64,000 nucleotides of DNA from assembly GCA_036345935.2 (NCBI GenBank), contig JADWOT020000008.1, positions 7,086,156 through 7,150,155 on the forward strand, in the 5' to 3' direction. The notes under the pieces are model-generated. The model worked only from the letters and a program-made list of their open reading frames with translations. It made no database searches and had not been told where the DNA came from. This document shows positions 36,251 to 51,200 of the stretch, in pieces. Each line of letters begins with the position of its first letter. The first letter of the stretch is position 1. The stretch comes from Taenia hydatigena (taxonomy: Eukaryota; Platyhelminthes; Cestoda; Cyclophyllidea; Taeniidae). The position numbers and the translations under genes were made by a program.

Positions 36251-39200
36251 TCACTTTGGGGATTCGTGAGACCCGGTTGACGGTGGTGGTGGTGGTGGTG
36301 GCGGTGGTGCTAGAGGGACAGGAGGAGGTTGAAAAAATGCCAAGTATTGTGCATGGGATCGGCACGCGTCCACGCGTTGTTGTAGCAACTCTGTCTCATC
36401 GGTTAGAGCTTCGAGGTAGCCTTCATCATTGGGATCCATGTGCTCTGCGACGTTCACTGGAACCAGAAATTAGTGAAATTCAGCGATATTACTGAAGCTA
36501 TGACTACTGTAGCAATAACTTAAACGCATTGTTTGAAATAAGTTAGCTTTTACGCATTATCGGTTTCTGAAGTTAGTTTATTTTAGTTTTGCCAGTAAAA
36601 CAAACAAATTTAGGTAGGTGACGAATCAGCCAATCACTGAGTGGATACAGGTAATAAGGAGAGTAGTAAATTACAACCGAGTTATTAAATTTTATAGCTC
36701 CTACCAATAAAATCGCTTTGCATGCAAGATCCAGCCAAATAAAATAAATTAGTTCACGCAGATATAACTACCTCGTTTGATCCTCTTTAAAGGAGTATCC
36801 AAATGCAAAAGACTTTTCAATCCCTAACGTAACCTGAAAATACCCGAAGCAACTAGCACCACACAAATTCCAAGTCAAGAGCATGAACGGGTACGGTAAT
36901 GCCTCTGTCAGTCAAATGGCGATTCAAATTTAAATGAGTCCAGTACCAGAATGAAATATGCTTCTTACAATCGAAAGAATAAACATTAGATTGTGAAACA
37001 CAATAGGCTGTTTGATGTATCTAGAATCCAGCTAAGTCGACTGCTGAGCGCTCCCAGTGGTTAGGAGGGACAGATGGATTTTATGTATGTGATTAGAAAA
37101 TCTGCCAGGATAGAATAAAAGCGTTCAACTTCCCATGATTTGATTTTTAATGCTCCTTCTAACCAGGACCAAAATGATCGCAGCTTTATGTGCCTTGGTA
37201 AATGGAACCTTTTGAATAAGCCTTTGAAACAGAACCGTCACAGTAAAATAGCCTGAGTGTCACCGCTGAATTCCATGGTGTGAGAGTTGAATCATTCTAC
37301 ACTCATAAATTAAGATTGTATCTAGAGCCAGTTTGATTTATTTATCCTCATTTACTAGACTGCGATTAGACCTGGTCGAGTCACTTTGTGGGCACGAGGA
37401 ATCAGAGGACTTACAATCGAAGCTCCAAGACCCGGGATCTGCAAGGAGGCGGATTTTTGCATCGGTCAGCTCGGCTTTTAGTTGCTCCTGACGCTGAAGC
37501 AGGGCAGCTATTCGTCGCTGACGGAAGGTAATCCTTGTCACCTGACGCCAAAATCGTAAAGCTATGCTTACTAAATGCTGAAAGTTAGGTGCTAGAACTC
37601 TCAGAAACAAGAGTGTAAAATAGGTTCCGGACGCTTAGAATCTGTCGTTAGGTATCGTAATGACCGCCTGTCTGTATTTGCTACACACTGATTTCAAAAG
37701 GGCTAAGGAGGACGACTCAGCACCACGAAACACAAAGACGAAAGGCTCGCCTAACAAGGGGAGGTGCAAAGCAATTCCCTATTTAAAAAACCTGGTCAAC
37801 TTTTTAGTGTTATATGCAGGTCGTACTTAGGTACTACTTTCGGTCATAAGCCAAACAAATAAGTGAAATGGAGATTTCAAGCCCGTCTCTGTCAATGAAA
37901 ACTATTCTTGAAAACACATTTACCATTGAAAACGAAAGTTCACATTTATATTGAAGACTGACTTCTCGGCTTTGTTGCACAGTTTGTTAAGTGTCTTATA
38001 ATGGGCAGTAAAACCTGAGACCACCCCTTCATTGAAACGCCTTTGCTATCTTTATGGGCACTCACAAAATCGCGGAATTCGCCCTTAAACTATGCAGTGA
38101 AATTAATAGCTTTTTGAAGGTTTAAAGCATGACAAAGACTATAACAAAAAGTTAATCACAAAGGTGAGAACTTGACTCGACTTACAAAAGTGTGTCTAAA
38201 TCTCAGCAAAATTGTGAATGGTTTCGTTAATAATTTCCCTTTATTCAGACGTTTTTACGCCGAGAATACAAACTCTGTTGATTCATTGCTGCAGAAGCGA
38301 TTTTACAATTTTTTCTCTTGTTTTACTTGGTGCTCACGATGTTTATCACAAAACTAACTTCGAATACCATATTATCTATACCTTTAAAGTTTTGGAAAGA
38401 AATTAAGTTGAGATTTCACCTTCAGTATTTTTTTTTTTTTGCTACAGGAACAATTGTAAATCGTAACTATGATTGGAAATTTTCTTAGTTCTATTTATCT
38501 CCGATTGGTGATGTGCTGGCAACGCGGCATGAAGGCTTTTACACCTCCGAGGACGAAAATATGACTCAAATGCTCCTTGAACTTAATAATAGGTTAAAAC
38601 AAAAAACTGAACCTTAAATGAGATTTCATATGTCTCCGCAACTCAGATGAATGCAGTGGAAATATTGTCAGACTTGATGCCTAGCAGTTTCGCGAGTTTC
38701 GTCTTGTACTTCCGATGGACGGCGTAACCTCTGAACCAAACTGATAGCCTCATCCCTTCTATGTGCCTCTACCGCGGTATTATCTCCTCTTTCGCTTTCA
38801 CAGAGGTCTTGGGACGCCACATTGAACCCAGTGGATTGCAAACCCAATAACTGTAGGACATCTATCCGGATTACTATTACGGAATACCAAAGACTAAGGT
38901 GATGAGGGAAGAGTGTATGCTGCGGGCGGGAGAATCTGTGAGGACTCCTAGCAGGTTGGGTGAGCATGAAATGTACCTTCGGTAGCTACCTCATTCCTTG
39001 TCTTGGAGGGAAGCCATTAACATCGGAAGAAATACCAAACATGTGCAGTTTAAAAGAGTTATTTAAGAAGATGTCTATTGTGCTTATATAAAGATATCAA
39101 TCTTGTGGACACGCGACACTTCCTCCAACCCTCTACTACCTGGACGAAACCTAGACAGATGCGATTGGACAGCAGTAAATTACAAACAAATTGGCAAGGA

Positions 39201-42200
39201 GAACTAAACCTGAACCATTATCTTCACGAAGGCAATGATAACTCCACCCTTTGTTATTTGAATCTGCTTTTCGGCCAGTTGTCTTACGACTAGCGCTGAA
39301 CACACGAGTTGACCAGAACGCAATTTTTAAGTAGGACGAACCCGCAGATTCAGTAGAATTGCCAAGAGGAGTCAATGACAATGCAGTCAAATAACTTCCC
39401 AGTTGTAAATGATTTCGATTAACGATGCGGTTGGTTTGTGGATGCTTTTCCAACATCACTGGCCGTGTTGTCATGATTGCTGTGGGGGATTGACTATGGG
39501 AGTCGCCGAAGATAACGCTTAAAAGGAGAGAGTACTATATACTACTTTGGCTGGTTGTTTAACCATGGGTCTTAGTAAAGGAGCAGCTTAGATGTCCGCA
39601 ATTGTACTTTCGCTGGAGGACATGACTTCCGGGCCTTGCCAACAGTCCCCAGTATTATGTCCAACTTCATCTTCGGAGGAGTTTAGAATGAAAATCAATT
39701 CTCATTACCTCGGCTATTGTCGGTGGACGTATGGGTAGACACTTTGTCTTGCAGCGCTAAAGATGTTGTTTCAGTGGGCTGATGAGGGTAAGGGCGGAAG
39801 CACTGGCTTACCATATGAACATGTCTACCAAACTTTTGGATCTATAATAGCCTGATTTGCGTTGTTTTAAGTAATCCTAAAGACTTGATTAGCGCTTCAT
39901 GGAAACAGAGCTAGGATGGCACAATGTTTTTACACTTCATATATTAATTAGACCAGCCAATCTAAGGGAGTCGCTAAGAGGACTTGAATTGACACACCTC
40001 AATCGCATCACTGTTAGCACGTGCGAGTTCCAACCGATTGAGATCAAGATGAGGTGTTGAGATGTCCAGTGGATTGCCCTCCGAGATTGGTATTTGGGAT
40101 CTCTGTGGAGAGACACGTCGTACGCTTGGCAGACTACTGCTTCTCGACTCCTCTGAGGAACCGGCTGGAGCTGAGAGACTTCGTTTCGACGTCGATGTTG
40201 AAAGTGTTCTCTCGCCAGAGGCTAGCAATGAAAGACTTTGAGGTGAGGCGAATGCTTAATTTTGGTGACCCGCCATGATGTGCTCATTTTCTAAGCTCAG
40301 TGGTCAGAACCTCCAAAAGTCCTATATCATACGTGGTTGGTTTTCTCACCACTTTTCATCCCTTAGTCCAGGTCACTCTCCAGGACAACATTGGCACTAA
40401 TTCATACTAAGATCAGATCAAACAAAAAATCGCGTTACTCTTACCTGCGTTTGGGTAGCTCTCAATTCTTAAGAAAGCAAGACGAAATCCTGCGATTTGA
40501 GCTGTAGGGCGAATTTAAAACCGCATTCTAAGGACGTATTGTATAACTATCTCACGTCTCAAGGTATAGACCATATAAAGTGAAAATAATGATGAGAGCT
40601 TCGTGTAACCAAACTACAGCTAAAAGAAATGTGGTTTTTACAAATATGTTTTTTCTGCTGATGGTGTATTGTAACAGGTAACTCTTCTTCATGTGTACTA
40701 TTTTCTTGTTCTTAAACCTAAATGTCTCGACGACCGATAAATCCGTCTTCGGTTGACCTCAGTAAGGGATGGCGATTCGATTAAGAGGCGCTTGATGATA
40801 AAAAGTAGCGCTATTAATTAAAAAACGGAACATAGTTATGAATAGTTGAGACCGCCCTTAAGATGAACGAAGGAAACACTAGAGCAGATAATGTATTTGG
40901 GATTTGGGACTGCAGCCATAATCCATAAGTCAGGCCGAGCGGCGGGGGTACCATGGCGGAGCCTCAAGTGGTCCACTACCACACTCAAGAGTTAAAGTAT
41001 TGCAAACATCTTTAGAAAATAAGAAATGAATCACGCTAACCATTCCTTCTTCAATTGGGAGGCCTAATCTCAACACGAATGGGAGTACTTGAAAAAAAGA
41101 TCTAAAATGAGCTTAAGTGAAGTCGCGTAAACAGATTTGAATAGTTTTTTTACTCGCACTTCGTTGTTTTGGTTGCACCCAAACGATCCGCTCTTTATGG
41201 AAAACCTTCGTGTTAAGGCATTCTCAGACGTATTTTATAAGTTGGACGTTTCTACACGTTTTAAGGCCAGTGGCTTGGATGTAAAAAAGAACGAATCGGG
41301 TATAATTTCCCAAATAAGGTGATACCACTAATCAGTCGGATAAATAGCATCTGATCCAACTCAAGAAAGTTGTAGGAAGACAAATGGATGATTCATAATG
41401 GCATTACTTTCGATTCTCTCCATTCCTGTTATATGGGGGAAACTTGCTAAGAGAACGAACTCCCCAAAACGTAATATTCAACCTCGTCGGAACTTTTTTG
41501 CTGCATCCAGTAACACGTATAAGTAGATACTGCTGAAAATTGTGTTCATTTTTTCTGAATCCTGATTCGCCCTACACTTATTCCGTGCACCTAACAACGC
41601 TACTACAATTAATTTTTTATGTTTATAATAATTGCATCAAGATCTAGTGAACACCCGGAAATCCAGAGGCTTAAACTCCATCTCTTTACTTTATGACACG
41701 AGTTCATTATGGTCCCTTTGCAGTAGGAAAATTAAATCCACAAGAGGCAAAATGTGTGAAAATTACACTGCCTTATGACAATTTGAAAAAAAAAGAAATA
41801 ACCCGGGCACGCCTGTGCAATGTAATTTGTTAATGTGTCCGAATTTGTTGGGTGTTTGTACGCGTGTGTGTGTTTGTGTGCTCGTGTGTACCTACGTATC
41901 ATGGCAAGTTGACGTGATCCTTTTGTGACTTGGCAATTTATTCTAGTCCAGTCATCGAAGTGACTTCTTCCTAGAAACACTGACACAACCCAACAGTTGT
42001 TTCTGTACAACTGCCGCCGAATAAAATTACTTTCTTAGCAAAAACACCCATTTTTAGTCAAGACGAGGAAAATCCCAGATTCTAGAATTGTGCAACTTTA
42101 GCCATGGTGATGGCAGAACCCTTGACCGAAAGGGAAAGAGACTCTAGTCTGCGGTAATAGGGTAATTGCTAATGTTCAATGAATGCGTTTCAGTAACTAC

Positions 42201-45200
42201 AATTATAAAACATTTTTCTAAAAGTGTTCTCAGTTCTTTTTCCTACGTTTCGCACTTGTTGAAGAATCGAGGAAGGCATAAACCGTGGCTCGGTAAAAAG
42301 CCGTGAAATGATATATCACGTTGATTGCTTGTTTAACTTTTCATTTTGATTACGCGGACACTAAAAGGCGGCCAATAAACTTTGACCCGGCGTCAGTAGC
42401 GCTAAAACCCTTCTTTACGTCCACAATGCATATTCCACTCGAGTACTGTGTCTTCTCTCCTCCGCAGAGAAGTGTCTGGGCGCTGCCATAAAACTGCAAT
42501 CATGTAAGGTATTAATGATGCTTCATGTCAACTCGCGTCCTTTGAGAAATTAAACGAATCCGTCTTGTCGGAGCTTGTAATCGAACGGCTGTGTGGATGA
42601 TTTTTTAAGCAAAACTCCTAATTACTGTTGAAGGGTATCGCTGGAGTCGGACACAAAATGTTCTTTGCATAGTCCCAACCAGCCTAGCCACTGACCGGAC
42701 GAAATGTATTTGGACGGCGGCATATTAGGCGTGCAGCCGAGGTCAGGCCAATTTTACGGGTGATGGATCCAGCAAAGTGCTTGTTTTCAACTGAATGATT
42801 CTTGTTCATGCATACGCAAGAATAGCGATGCTTTGTTTCGTTCGGAATAATGGAGGAAGATGTGCCGGTAGACTTCGATAAACCATGTGAAGAAGAAAAG
42901 AAAACAATTAGTCACTTATTTGAGAGATACGATCATGGCGAACACACAGCAGTTGATAAGAGGTAATGGGAGGAAAAAAGTAATCGCAAATGACAATTCT
43001 TAATCATGCAATATATTTGCATTCGCCTTTTTTTCAGCAAAGATGCTTGTTTTGAATAGTTGAAATTAAACGCTGATCTGTCAGCAATGGGATGTTGGAC
43101 AGACGCATAAACAGAGGCCACTTTCTGTCAAGACAGGCATCGAGGGCGTGAAATTTATAGGGAAAAACATTTTCCAAATTTACACCCTCGAATCCTCATT
43201 CAGTTTTGGATTACCTTGCTAAATTACTTAAGTCTTGCCAACAGGTCTAACTTTCGGTTCCAGTTTGTACTACCGCACTCGACTGACCACTCTTTGGAAA
43301 CGGCCTATCCAAAGGTAAATCACGGTACAACAGTAAATTATTTATAAAACCTTGACGATAAGCCTTCGGAGCCCTATTATGGGCTTTCTTATTGCTATCA
43401 ATTCGTCCTCGGTGGCAAACATTCTCCATTAATAATGTATACCTTCCATTGGTGTTCAAATAAGCAGCATTATCATTTTTACCAAGCAAATCAAGCAAGG
43501 TCATTGAAAGGTCACGACACTTTCGACGCTTCAGCCATCACCAGCATCTCCCTAGGCGATGTTAGCTGTTTCATGACAAAATCAAATAGCAGCTACTCCA
43601 GCTCTGTGATCTGCAGAAAGCTATTAACAACAGAAGCGACACTAGTTATAAAATCAGTCAAAAATTTTGCTACAAAGCTATTTGCTCTACCTGTATGTAG
43701 ATATCAACTATATGGGCACGCGATACCTTCATCCTCCCTCCCACCAGCTCGATAGAACTCAGATGGACGGTAAGACTGGAGTGAGAAAAAAAGGAGGAAT
43801 AGAAGCGAATTCTCATCTCCATGAAATTAATTTATCCATGACGCTACTTTCGGGCCAGTGTTCCTACAACTTTCGATGGAGATGTGTGATGGCCAGCACA
43901 TTCTCATACAGGTAGAAACCCCAAATTCTGTAGGACTGCCAAGAGGTTTCAGTGACGTTGTGGGTGTTTCTCCCACAGCAAAAAGAGCAAAGAGTCAACG
44001 TGGAGGACTAACCAAGAGGAACGCCGACTGTGTACTACTTTGATTGTTTGCTTGACTCTTAGTTTTGACAACGAGCCGTTTAGGGATCCAGCATTGCACC
44101 TTCGGGTTATGCTCCCATCTCCGGGCCCTCCTGCTAGTCAAAAGCACATATTCAACTTCAGTACTAAGTCTTCTTCCATCTCCAGGATAATCTCCAGAAT
44201 TCACCTGCCTACCCTTCCTATTCTGCAGGCTATAGTGTCCTCTGATCACAAAGCGCGTCTGTAACTCTCTCGAACAGTACGTAGTAGACATGGAGGAGTG
44301 GACAATTCTCGCTGTTTTACTAATAAGCATAGGAAAGAATATTTTCCATCTCAAAGAAGAAAGCACAGTTTCGATGGAAAACTACAGCACAAATTAATCA
44401 CGTCGCTAAGTGAAGATTTGAAGGAAAAACCAGTATAAATAGGAACTCCCAAAAGAAAAGAACGAAAGGAAAAAGAATTAGTTTTCTAATAGATTCTGCC
44501 ATTTCGCTTTACCAAATTGATTTCCAACTTGGTGTTGTGTGTTAAAAAAATGCAATTAAATGGATTGGAAGCAAAGGCAATTTCTTACACGGGTTTTCAT
44601 AAAATTTGTTTATTTTAAAAAAAGAAGTCTGTACTTAATGTTCCTCTTCTTCACGAAGGTCTAATTTAAATGAAAATGAATAAAATCCACATTTTCAACT
44701 TGGGTACGTGAATTTTGCAAGTTAAGGTATCCTTTAGGTCTCCAAAAAGCAACTTTTTCTCCCAACTTTTACGCCTATTTCCTTAAAGCATTCATAATCA
44801 AGCCGACATAAAGGCAAAGTTTTGCTTCGACACCGTTTAAAGCCCTATCGGACACTTGGCCACCGGGAGATTTTAGGGTTTAAAGGGGATGAACTACGTA
44901 TTCTGTGATGTTTTCTTTATTAGGGCCGTGGGGTGAGAGTAAAAGTGAAACTGCCCTCTTTTTCCCCACCGCCTCAGCACTTTATTGCTCATCACTCCCC
45001 TCCATCTTTGATGACTTTCCGACAGTGTTCACAGGACTTAGACACTTTCATTTTTTTGCACCCAGAAAAGAATTCAGTGTTTGTCAAATCACTTTTATGA
45101 CTGGACGTTCAAATTCGACAGTTAAATAAAAAAACGTCCCTTTAAATATGTATCAAGTTTCACATTTTCTATCATTTATAGAAATGGTTCCTTAAAAAGA

Positions 45201-48200
45201 TGTGAAGGCCACCTCAGTAGCGATTGTCATTTTCCTGACATTCAAAATTTCTGTTGTATTACAGTTCTGGAACCGGAAATCAGCAGAATTTGCAAGAAAA
45301 TCGTGATTTTGGCAAATAAACCCCAACTGTGAATTGTTTAATGACCCGAGCGGAGGACTCATCTTGAATTTATACTTGACAAAACAGCTCCCTCGCAATT
45401 GTTTTTGTCCTAACCGCCGGTAAATTGATGGATTCAGCAAGCAATTGCAGGCACATTCCTGCCTCTTGACGGTGGGCAAAAGAAATGCAAGCATTACACT
45501 GTCACCATGAAGCACGACATTTATGCCGAGCTCGATCTGCATTGCTGACTGATGCTATATTAAAATGCTACAACAGCATGATTAACCTTACAAAAACATC
45601 AACATCGTTTTTAATGACAAAATTCAGACAAATTCATCAACACATCAGCACTTGAAATTCGCTATTATATTGGCATAAACTTCGTGCCAAGTGGATGTTT
45701 ATTTGATTCATTTTAGCTGTGCTCGGTTCTCCCGTAAGTGGATAGCAGAATAAGGCCCATTTCGATAAAAAGAGTGTTTCGCCTTCTGTAGAGCGCCACA
45801 GTTGTTTATAATCTTATAGCGAGTATACCATCGAAATTCTGTTCTAAATAATTAAATTTCTGTTACTTAAGGTCGCTTTAACTATCATAGCTTTTTATCC
45901 GCCAGAAGTTTGATTAAATCTTCTTCTACTGTCCCCGAAACCATTGGAAATTAAAGAACTTACTTTTTGAAGTTACAGACGCTAGCATAGTGTCACCGTT
46001 CGCAGACACAGAAACCGTATCTGTGAAAGAGGTGGCAAGCGCTTCGGGAGTCATCAAAGACGTCTGAGGCACAGCAATCAAGCTCTCAGCCAAATCGCAT
46101 GGCATTGTCTGGCAGGCCGCTTCCTTGGCTCCCACAGATGGCCACGGATAGGATCCACCGCTAGATGACTGGGAGGAGAGTTCACTATCGTCGCGCAGAA
46201 CACTTTCATAGCCACTGCTTGCGTGTCCACCTCCACTAGCACATGTGTACTTGGTAGCTGTCAGTGCGCCTGCTTCATTCCCTCCCTCTGGGGAGGCGAG
46301 CACTCCGGTCCGCGTTCGGTGTGTGCGCATTCGACACCGACGTATTCGACCTCCACTCTGCGCCACTAAACAGTGACATCGCAGGGATTGCTGTTCACTG
46401 TGTTCGCTTCCGAGGCCACTGCTGGAGCTCTGAGAAACACATTTGTGATGACAGTGAGTGTGCGGTGACTTCTCAAAAACCACTTGGCAGTGGAAGGCCA
46501 TGCTATCTTGTTGCTGTTGCTGCCGATTGGGATAAAAACGTTGAAGGGAAGGAGCAATAGCAGTTTGTGGAGTTGCAGAAGAGAGAGCCTCCGATGGGAC
46601 GGTACGGTTGGGACTGTATTTGCTGAAGAGCGGACTCTGGAGGAAACCTAGTCGATGTTTGGTTCCAGCCTCCTAATGGAAAAAACTCAAAGCTTTACGT
46701 CGTTGTTTGGATGGCGGAAGTTAGTAGCCGCAAGTACTCCATTGGCAATACATCGGAATGAGTAAAGAAAGAAAATCCCTTCACCCAAAATGGTTTCGTG
46801 ATGGCCTAAATAACCTAGTAGCTATTGTCGAGTTAGTAAAATCGCTTTGATTAATAATTTACTTCTTAACTCTGACATTGTTCACCATTTTTTGGCTTGA
46901 CATAATGGAATTGACGTACAACGCAAACACTGTAAGCCATTGAAAAGGTAATACAAGTCGAACTTATCTACCTACCACAAAACCCATCTGGATTAGGCTG
47001 ATAAATTTTTGCGACACTGTGATATCAAATGCATTCAGTAAGGGGGTAGCAATAAAATACCGGGGATACATGCTCTCCTCACTGCCGTGATGGGATGAAA
47101 ACACTAAGTAACAATTTACTGTCACGCCTTTTTGACAGAAAGCCCACATCGTGTTAGTCATTGTACGGGCTGGACAGTTTAAGTCGTGACGATGCGTTTT
47201 TTATATTCACCTTAGTGAGACAATTAGTTGTTTTACAACCATTGAAACTGTGCTTTGTTGTTGTCTTACGATTTTATTGCTTTTCGCAAAAGTGCTATCC
47301 ATAACAATACTGTAAAATTCTGGAAATTTGGATGAGAGAATACAGTTGAATTTCTTAAACACACCGTGAGGGAACTTCAGCTGCATTTTAAAAAAACGTG
47401 ATTTTAAGTTAAACAACCTTCGCAGACTTTTAAGTGAAACATCACATACATATATGGAAGTGAGCAAAAGATGTGGTCTTCGAAACGCATTTTAAATTAG
47501 CCATTTGAAGGCTTGCACGGTGGGGACAACTCAAGTCCCACCACAGCACTACCGATGACCCAAATCCTGTACACTCCACTCATCGCATCCCTCGGCACAA
47601 ACACTCAGCAATAACAAAACAAGCGTCAACATCATGAAAAAGTTGTAGACAAGGTTGTTTCATACCGACGTCGACCACTTCGGGAAAATTGCATGACACC
47701 GACAGGGTCTACTCATCCTCTAGTCACTTTTGGCGACATTTCGGCCGCACCAGTGTTTGTCCGCACTAATGTGAACTCACTAAGTGACAAAATGCTACTT
47801 TTGTCTTTGCCCATGTTTATTAATTAAGTGTTAACTCAAAATACTAAAAATTCAAAATTTAAACTTAATTTCGTTTATTCGCATTTTAAAATCTAGCGTG
47901 GTAAGCGAACCAGAGTCTAGTTAGTAAAACCTACACTTAAAAATGCATGGGCAAGCCGTACTGATTTAAGTATGAATTCTAGCACTTGTAAATAAGTTGT
48001 GGATGGCTTGATAAACAAGAGACAAGCACCTTGATTCGAAGACGCCCCTGTTGTCCTTCTTCACAGTGCTTTTCAGCTCCCTGCTGATTTCCACTATTTA
48101 CCGTCCGACTGGTTTGTTCTGATTCAAGAAATAAACTCTCCTCACCCCCTCTTCCTTTGCTCAGTGATGTAAAGAGCATCCCCGCTGAATCGATGGATAG

Positions 48201-51200
48201 GAGGTCTCCTTCTGCGGCCACTTCCCTCCCGCTACCACCGCTGGACCCAACACCTCCGAAGAAGGGTGTGCATATCTTGCTCACCGACGCTGATTGCTGT
48301 TGCTGTGATGCGTGCTGCTGACGACGTCGATTAGAACTGGGTGAGCAGACAAAAAGGTCTGCGAAACGCTTGAGCACTGGTTTACGAAGCGGAGAGGCTT
48401 TTAAGCCTTCTGTTATTGTGTCTAGACCGCTTACGGAGCCAAAAGATTGGTCTCTATGAAGTCCCGGATCCGACGCTCCATCAGGCTTTCGTGAATCTGA
48501 AGGTGGGTTGGCGGTTGACTGGGGCTGATTCTCCTCAATTGCTTGAAACACCATAGTCCCATGGTGGGCTCTAAATCGCGCAGCAGGAGCGGAACTGCCT
48601 CGGCCGGTGATTTCAGGTGACTTGGGTGCGGAGGAGTAGGCGACGCCCTTGCTGCAACTTTTGCAAAGTAGAGAACGCTGAAGAGGGTGCTTGGAGCAGC
48701 CCTTGGAGAGAGCTGGAGTGGTGTGTTCGGACGTTGAAACCGACTCGACCCAACGCGCCACACGGCTCAAATTGTCAACGGCCGGACTGACCTGGTGATT
48801 CTGGGTGGCCCACAGTACCTCCGTTGTTACGTGCCGTGGCAGACTGTGGGAATGGGATACAGAATCCTCCGGTGTAATCATGAGGTCATCCAGATCTACC
48901 TGTTTTTTGCTTTCATGACTTCTACAATTTCAAAAAGATATGTGCGGCAATCTCGCTGTAAACAAAGGAAAGTTTTTTCAAGTCGCTAATTAAAAAGAAA
49001 TGCTACAAGTGTAATAATAACCACTTGAAATAGGAGCTAAACTTTTTCAATTTTTAAAACCTTGGTTAGCGGATAATCTTGCCCAAACTGTTAAATGGGC
49101 TCTACAGCAACTAGGCCCATCAATCTACTCTCACCAGGCTTTAATGAAATTTCCAGACCCCAGGATGCAAATGTGAAGCCTTACCTGTACGTTCGGGAAA
49201 GTTGCGGTGTTTCTGCGGCTTTAGTGGCCACGTGGCAGAGGGTGTCCGTCTTTCCACTCGCGCGGATTTGTTTGCATCCGTGCTTCGGTGATGTGGGCTA
49301 CAATTCAACAACACAACTACGGTACGAAGACACTCCAACATCTTCCGGAGAAGACACTTGGATGTATACATGAGTCTATACAAAAATGGCAAACAATGCT
49401 CGAGAAAAAATTAGTGAAATCCCAGGGCATTTAACTTCCACCTATATTTACCATTTCACACCAAAATTTTACTATTTCTGCATTTCGTGACGTTGGATGC
49501 AAAGTTGTCATACATCTTCGCTATCTTTGAGACTGATCCCTTCGTCGCCAGTTTCCAGGACCAACTCATATATTTTTAGGAAATCAGACACTTTAAGGCA
49601 ATTTGTCAGAAACTTCTGCATCTTTAATCTCCGAACCGCGTCCCGCACTGACCTTATGGAAAAGCAGGTCGACACACAAGTGAGTGACAGGGCGGGTTAC
49701 GCTTACATCTACTGTAGGTCCCCTTCCCCTGCCTCCCCGGTGGAAACGGTCCCACTCCGCACCCCTTTTCCCTTCCGATCCGCTAATTGATAGGCAGCGG
49801 AAACTAGCTGCGTTGTAAGCATGTAAAACGACTAATGCATCACACAGCCTGCATTCGTTGGTTGAAGATAAGGAGAAAACAAGAGGTTCCTGCAGAGAGG
49901 AATTGCGATGCATTGGTAGGATTCTCTTTTTACGAGACTTATGCCAGTTGTAAGCAAAAACGAATCACAAACCGCTTTTCTGAGTGGTTGAAACCGACCA
50001 ATGATGAGTTGAAGATGCTGAACATTGCTGTTTTTCTGCAAAAATTGGCCTAATCTAACCCTCCACTTTGAATGATTTGCGCGAGGTTATGAGTTCAGTT
50101 GGCCGGGAACAAAGTTGTAAGCATTCCACTCTTCCATGAGTACTTTTAATCCATAGGTATCCTCAAGCGCTACAAGTTAATACTGAGGGCAAATTACAAT
50201 GCCTCCTCCCTAATATTAGTGAAGACCGTTTTGAAACCCTTCTGAGAGTGGCTAACAATCGCTTAGATTGTTTTTCCACAACAAGGACCTCGACTGAGTT
50301 TAGTGATGAGCTTCTGGTGGAAGAAATCTACTAGTGATTACAAACTAAGCCTCCCGAGGTACTGGCTGCTAGTGTTAAGTTGCTATTAAACTTCTATGGA
50401 CGATGATTTTCCAAGTGGTCGACCCGGATTTGCCTAGGAAAAGGCGCTTGGATAAATAAGCACTATTGTGATAAATCACAACACTTAGTTGCTATATTAG
50501 CCTCATGTGAATAACCACTTCAAAATTCTACCCAATTTGCTTAAAAAATCCAAGAAGGATGTACTCATAAACTTAGTTGTAAGTGGAAATACAAAGTAGT
50601 CTTTAATTTTTAAATTACTGCTGGTGTAAAAAGGATCTGTTCCACATAATTTTTTTACAACTATGTGGCCCAATCTTGTTAGTTTGAAATGTGCGTCCTA
50701 GTCCGCGCTTTTTACAGTCTCGAAGTGCTGGGATGTAGCTCTGCTCAGGCCATTTATGCAACTGATCTCCGGGCCTTTCGGCTCGATCCCAGTTATGGCA
50801 CTTTTAGATCTCTGCACCCTGTAATAACACTGGAAATATATTCGGACCGCACAACCATAAAAGGATAGAGAAAAACTCAGTTTTATAATGCTACTGCAGG
50901 GAGATCCACCAAAACTTACAAAAAATTTATCTACTCGAAGCCTCACCTGGTCAGCAAAGTACCCAACAATGGCCTGATTCTGCCGTTCGACCCACTCCTT
51001 CACGAAGGGCTTTACACCACGCATTACACCGCTGCTTCCAACCGGAAAAGAGTCGTACTTCCAGTTTGTCACAACGAGAACTTCGGTAGAGGTCTGCTGC
51101 ATCTGGTCACTTTGCATTTGTTGTCTTGCCTCAAATAAGGAATCCCCTAAACGATAACTGTTGTGTTAGAAAGCAAATTCTCAGACTAAATATGCAGCGA

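Larger units (their letters stand above)
40222..45963 (-). other. 5.7-kb KIF26-like intron
   Basis: The donor is GTAAGTTC at 45963 and the proposed acceptor TTGCTAG is at 40222-40223. The intron holds a (GT)n tract at 41862-41889 and copy B of the repeat at 43670-44100. No nested gene is supported. Confidence 0.6.

Noticed and set aside
5429..39945. Shared ATATATTAATTAG strings near 5430 and 39935
   Set aside because: Short A+T-rich word with unrelated flanks; expected by chance.
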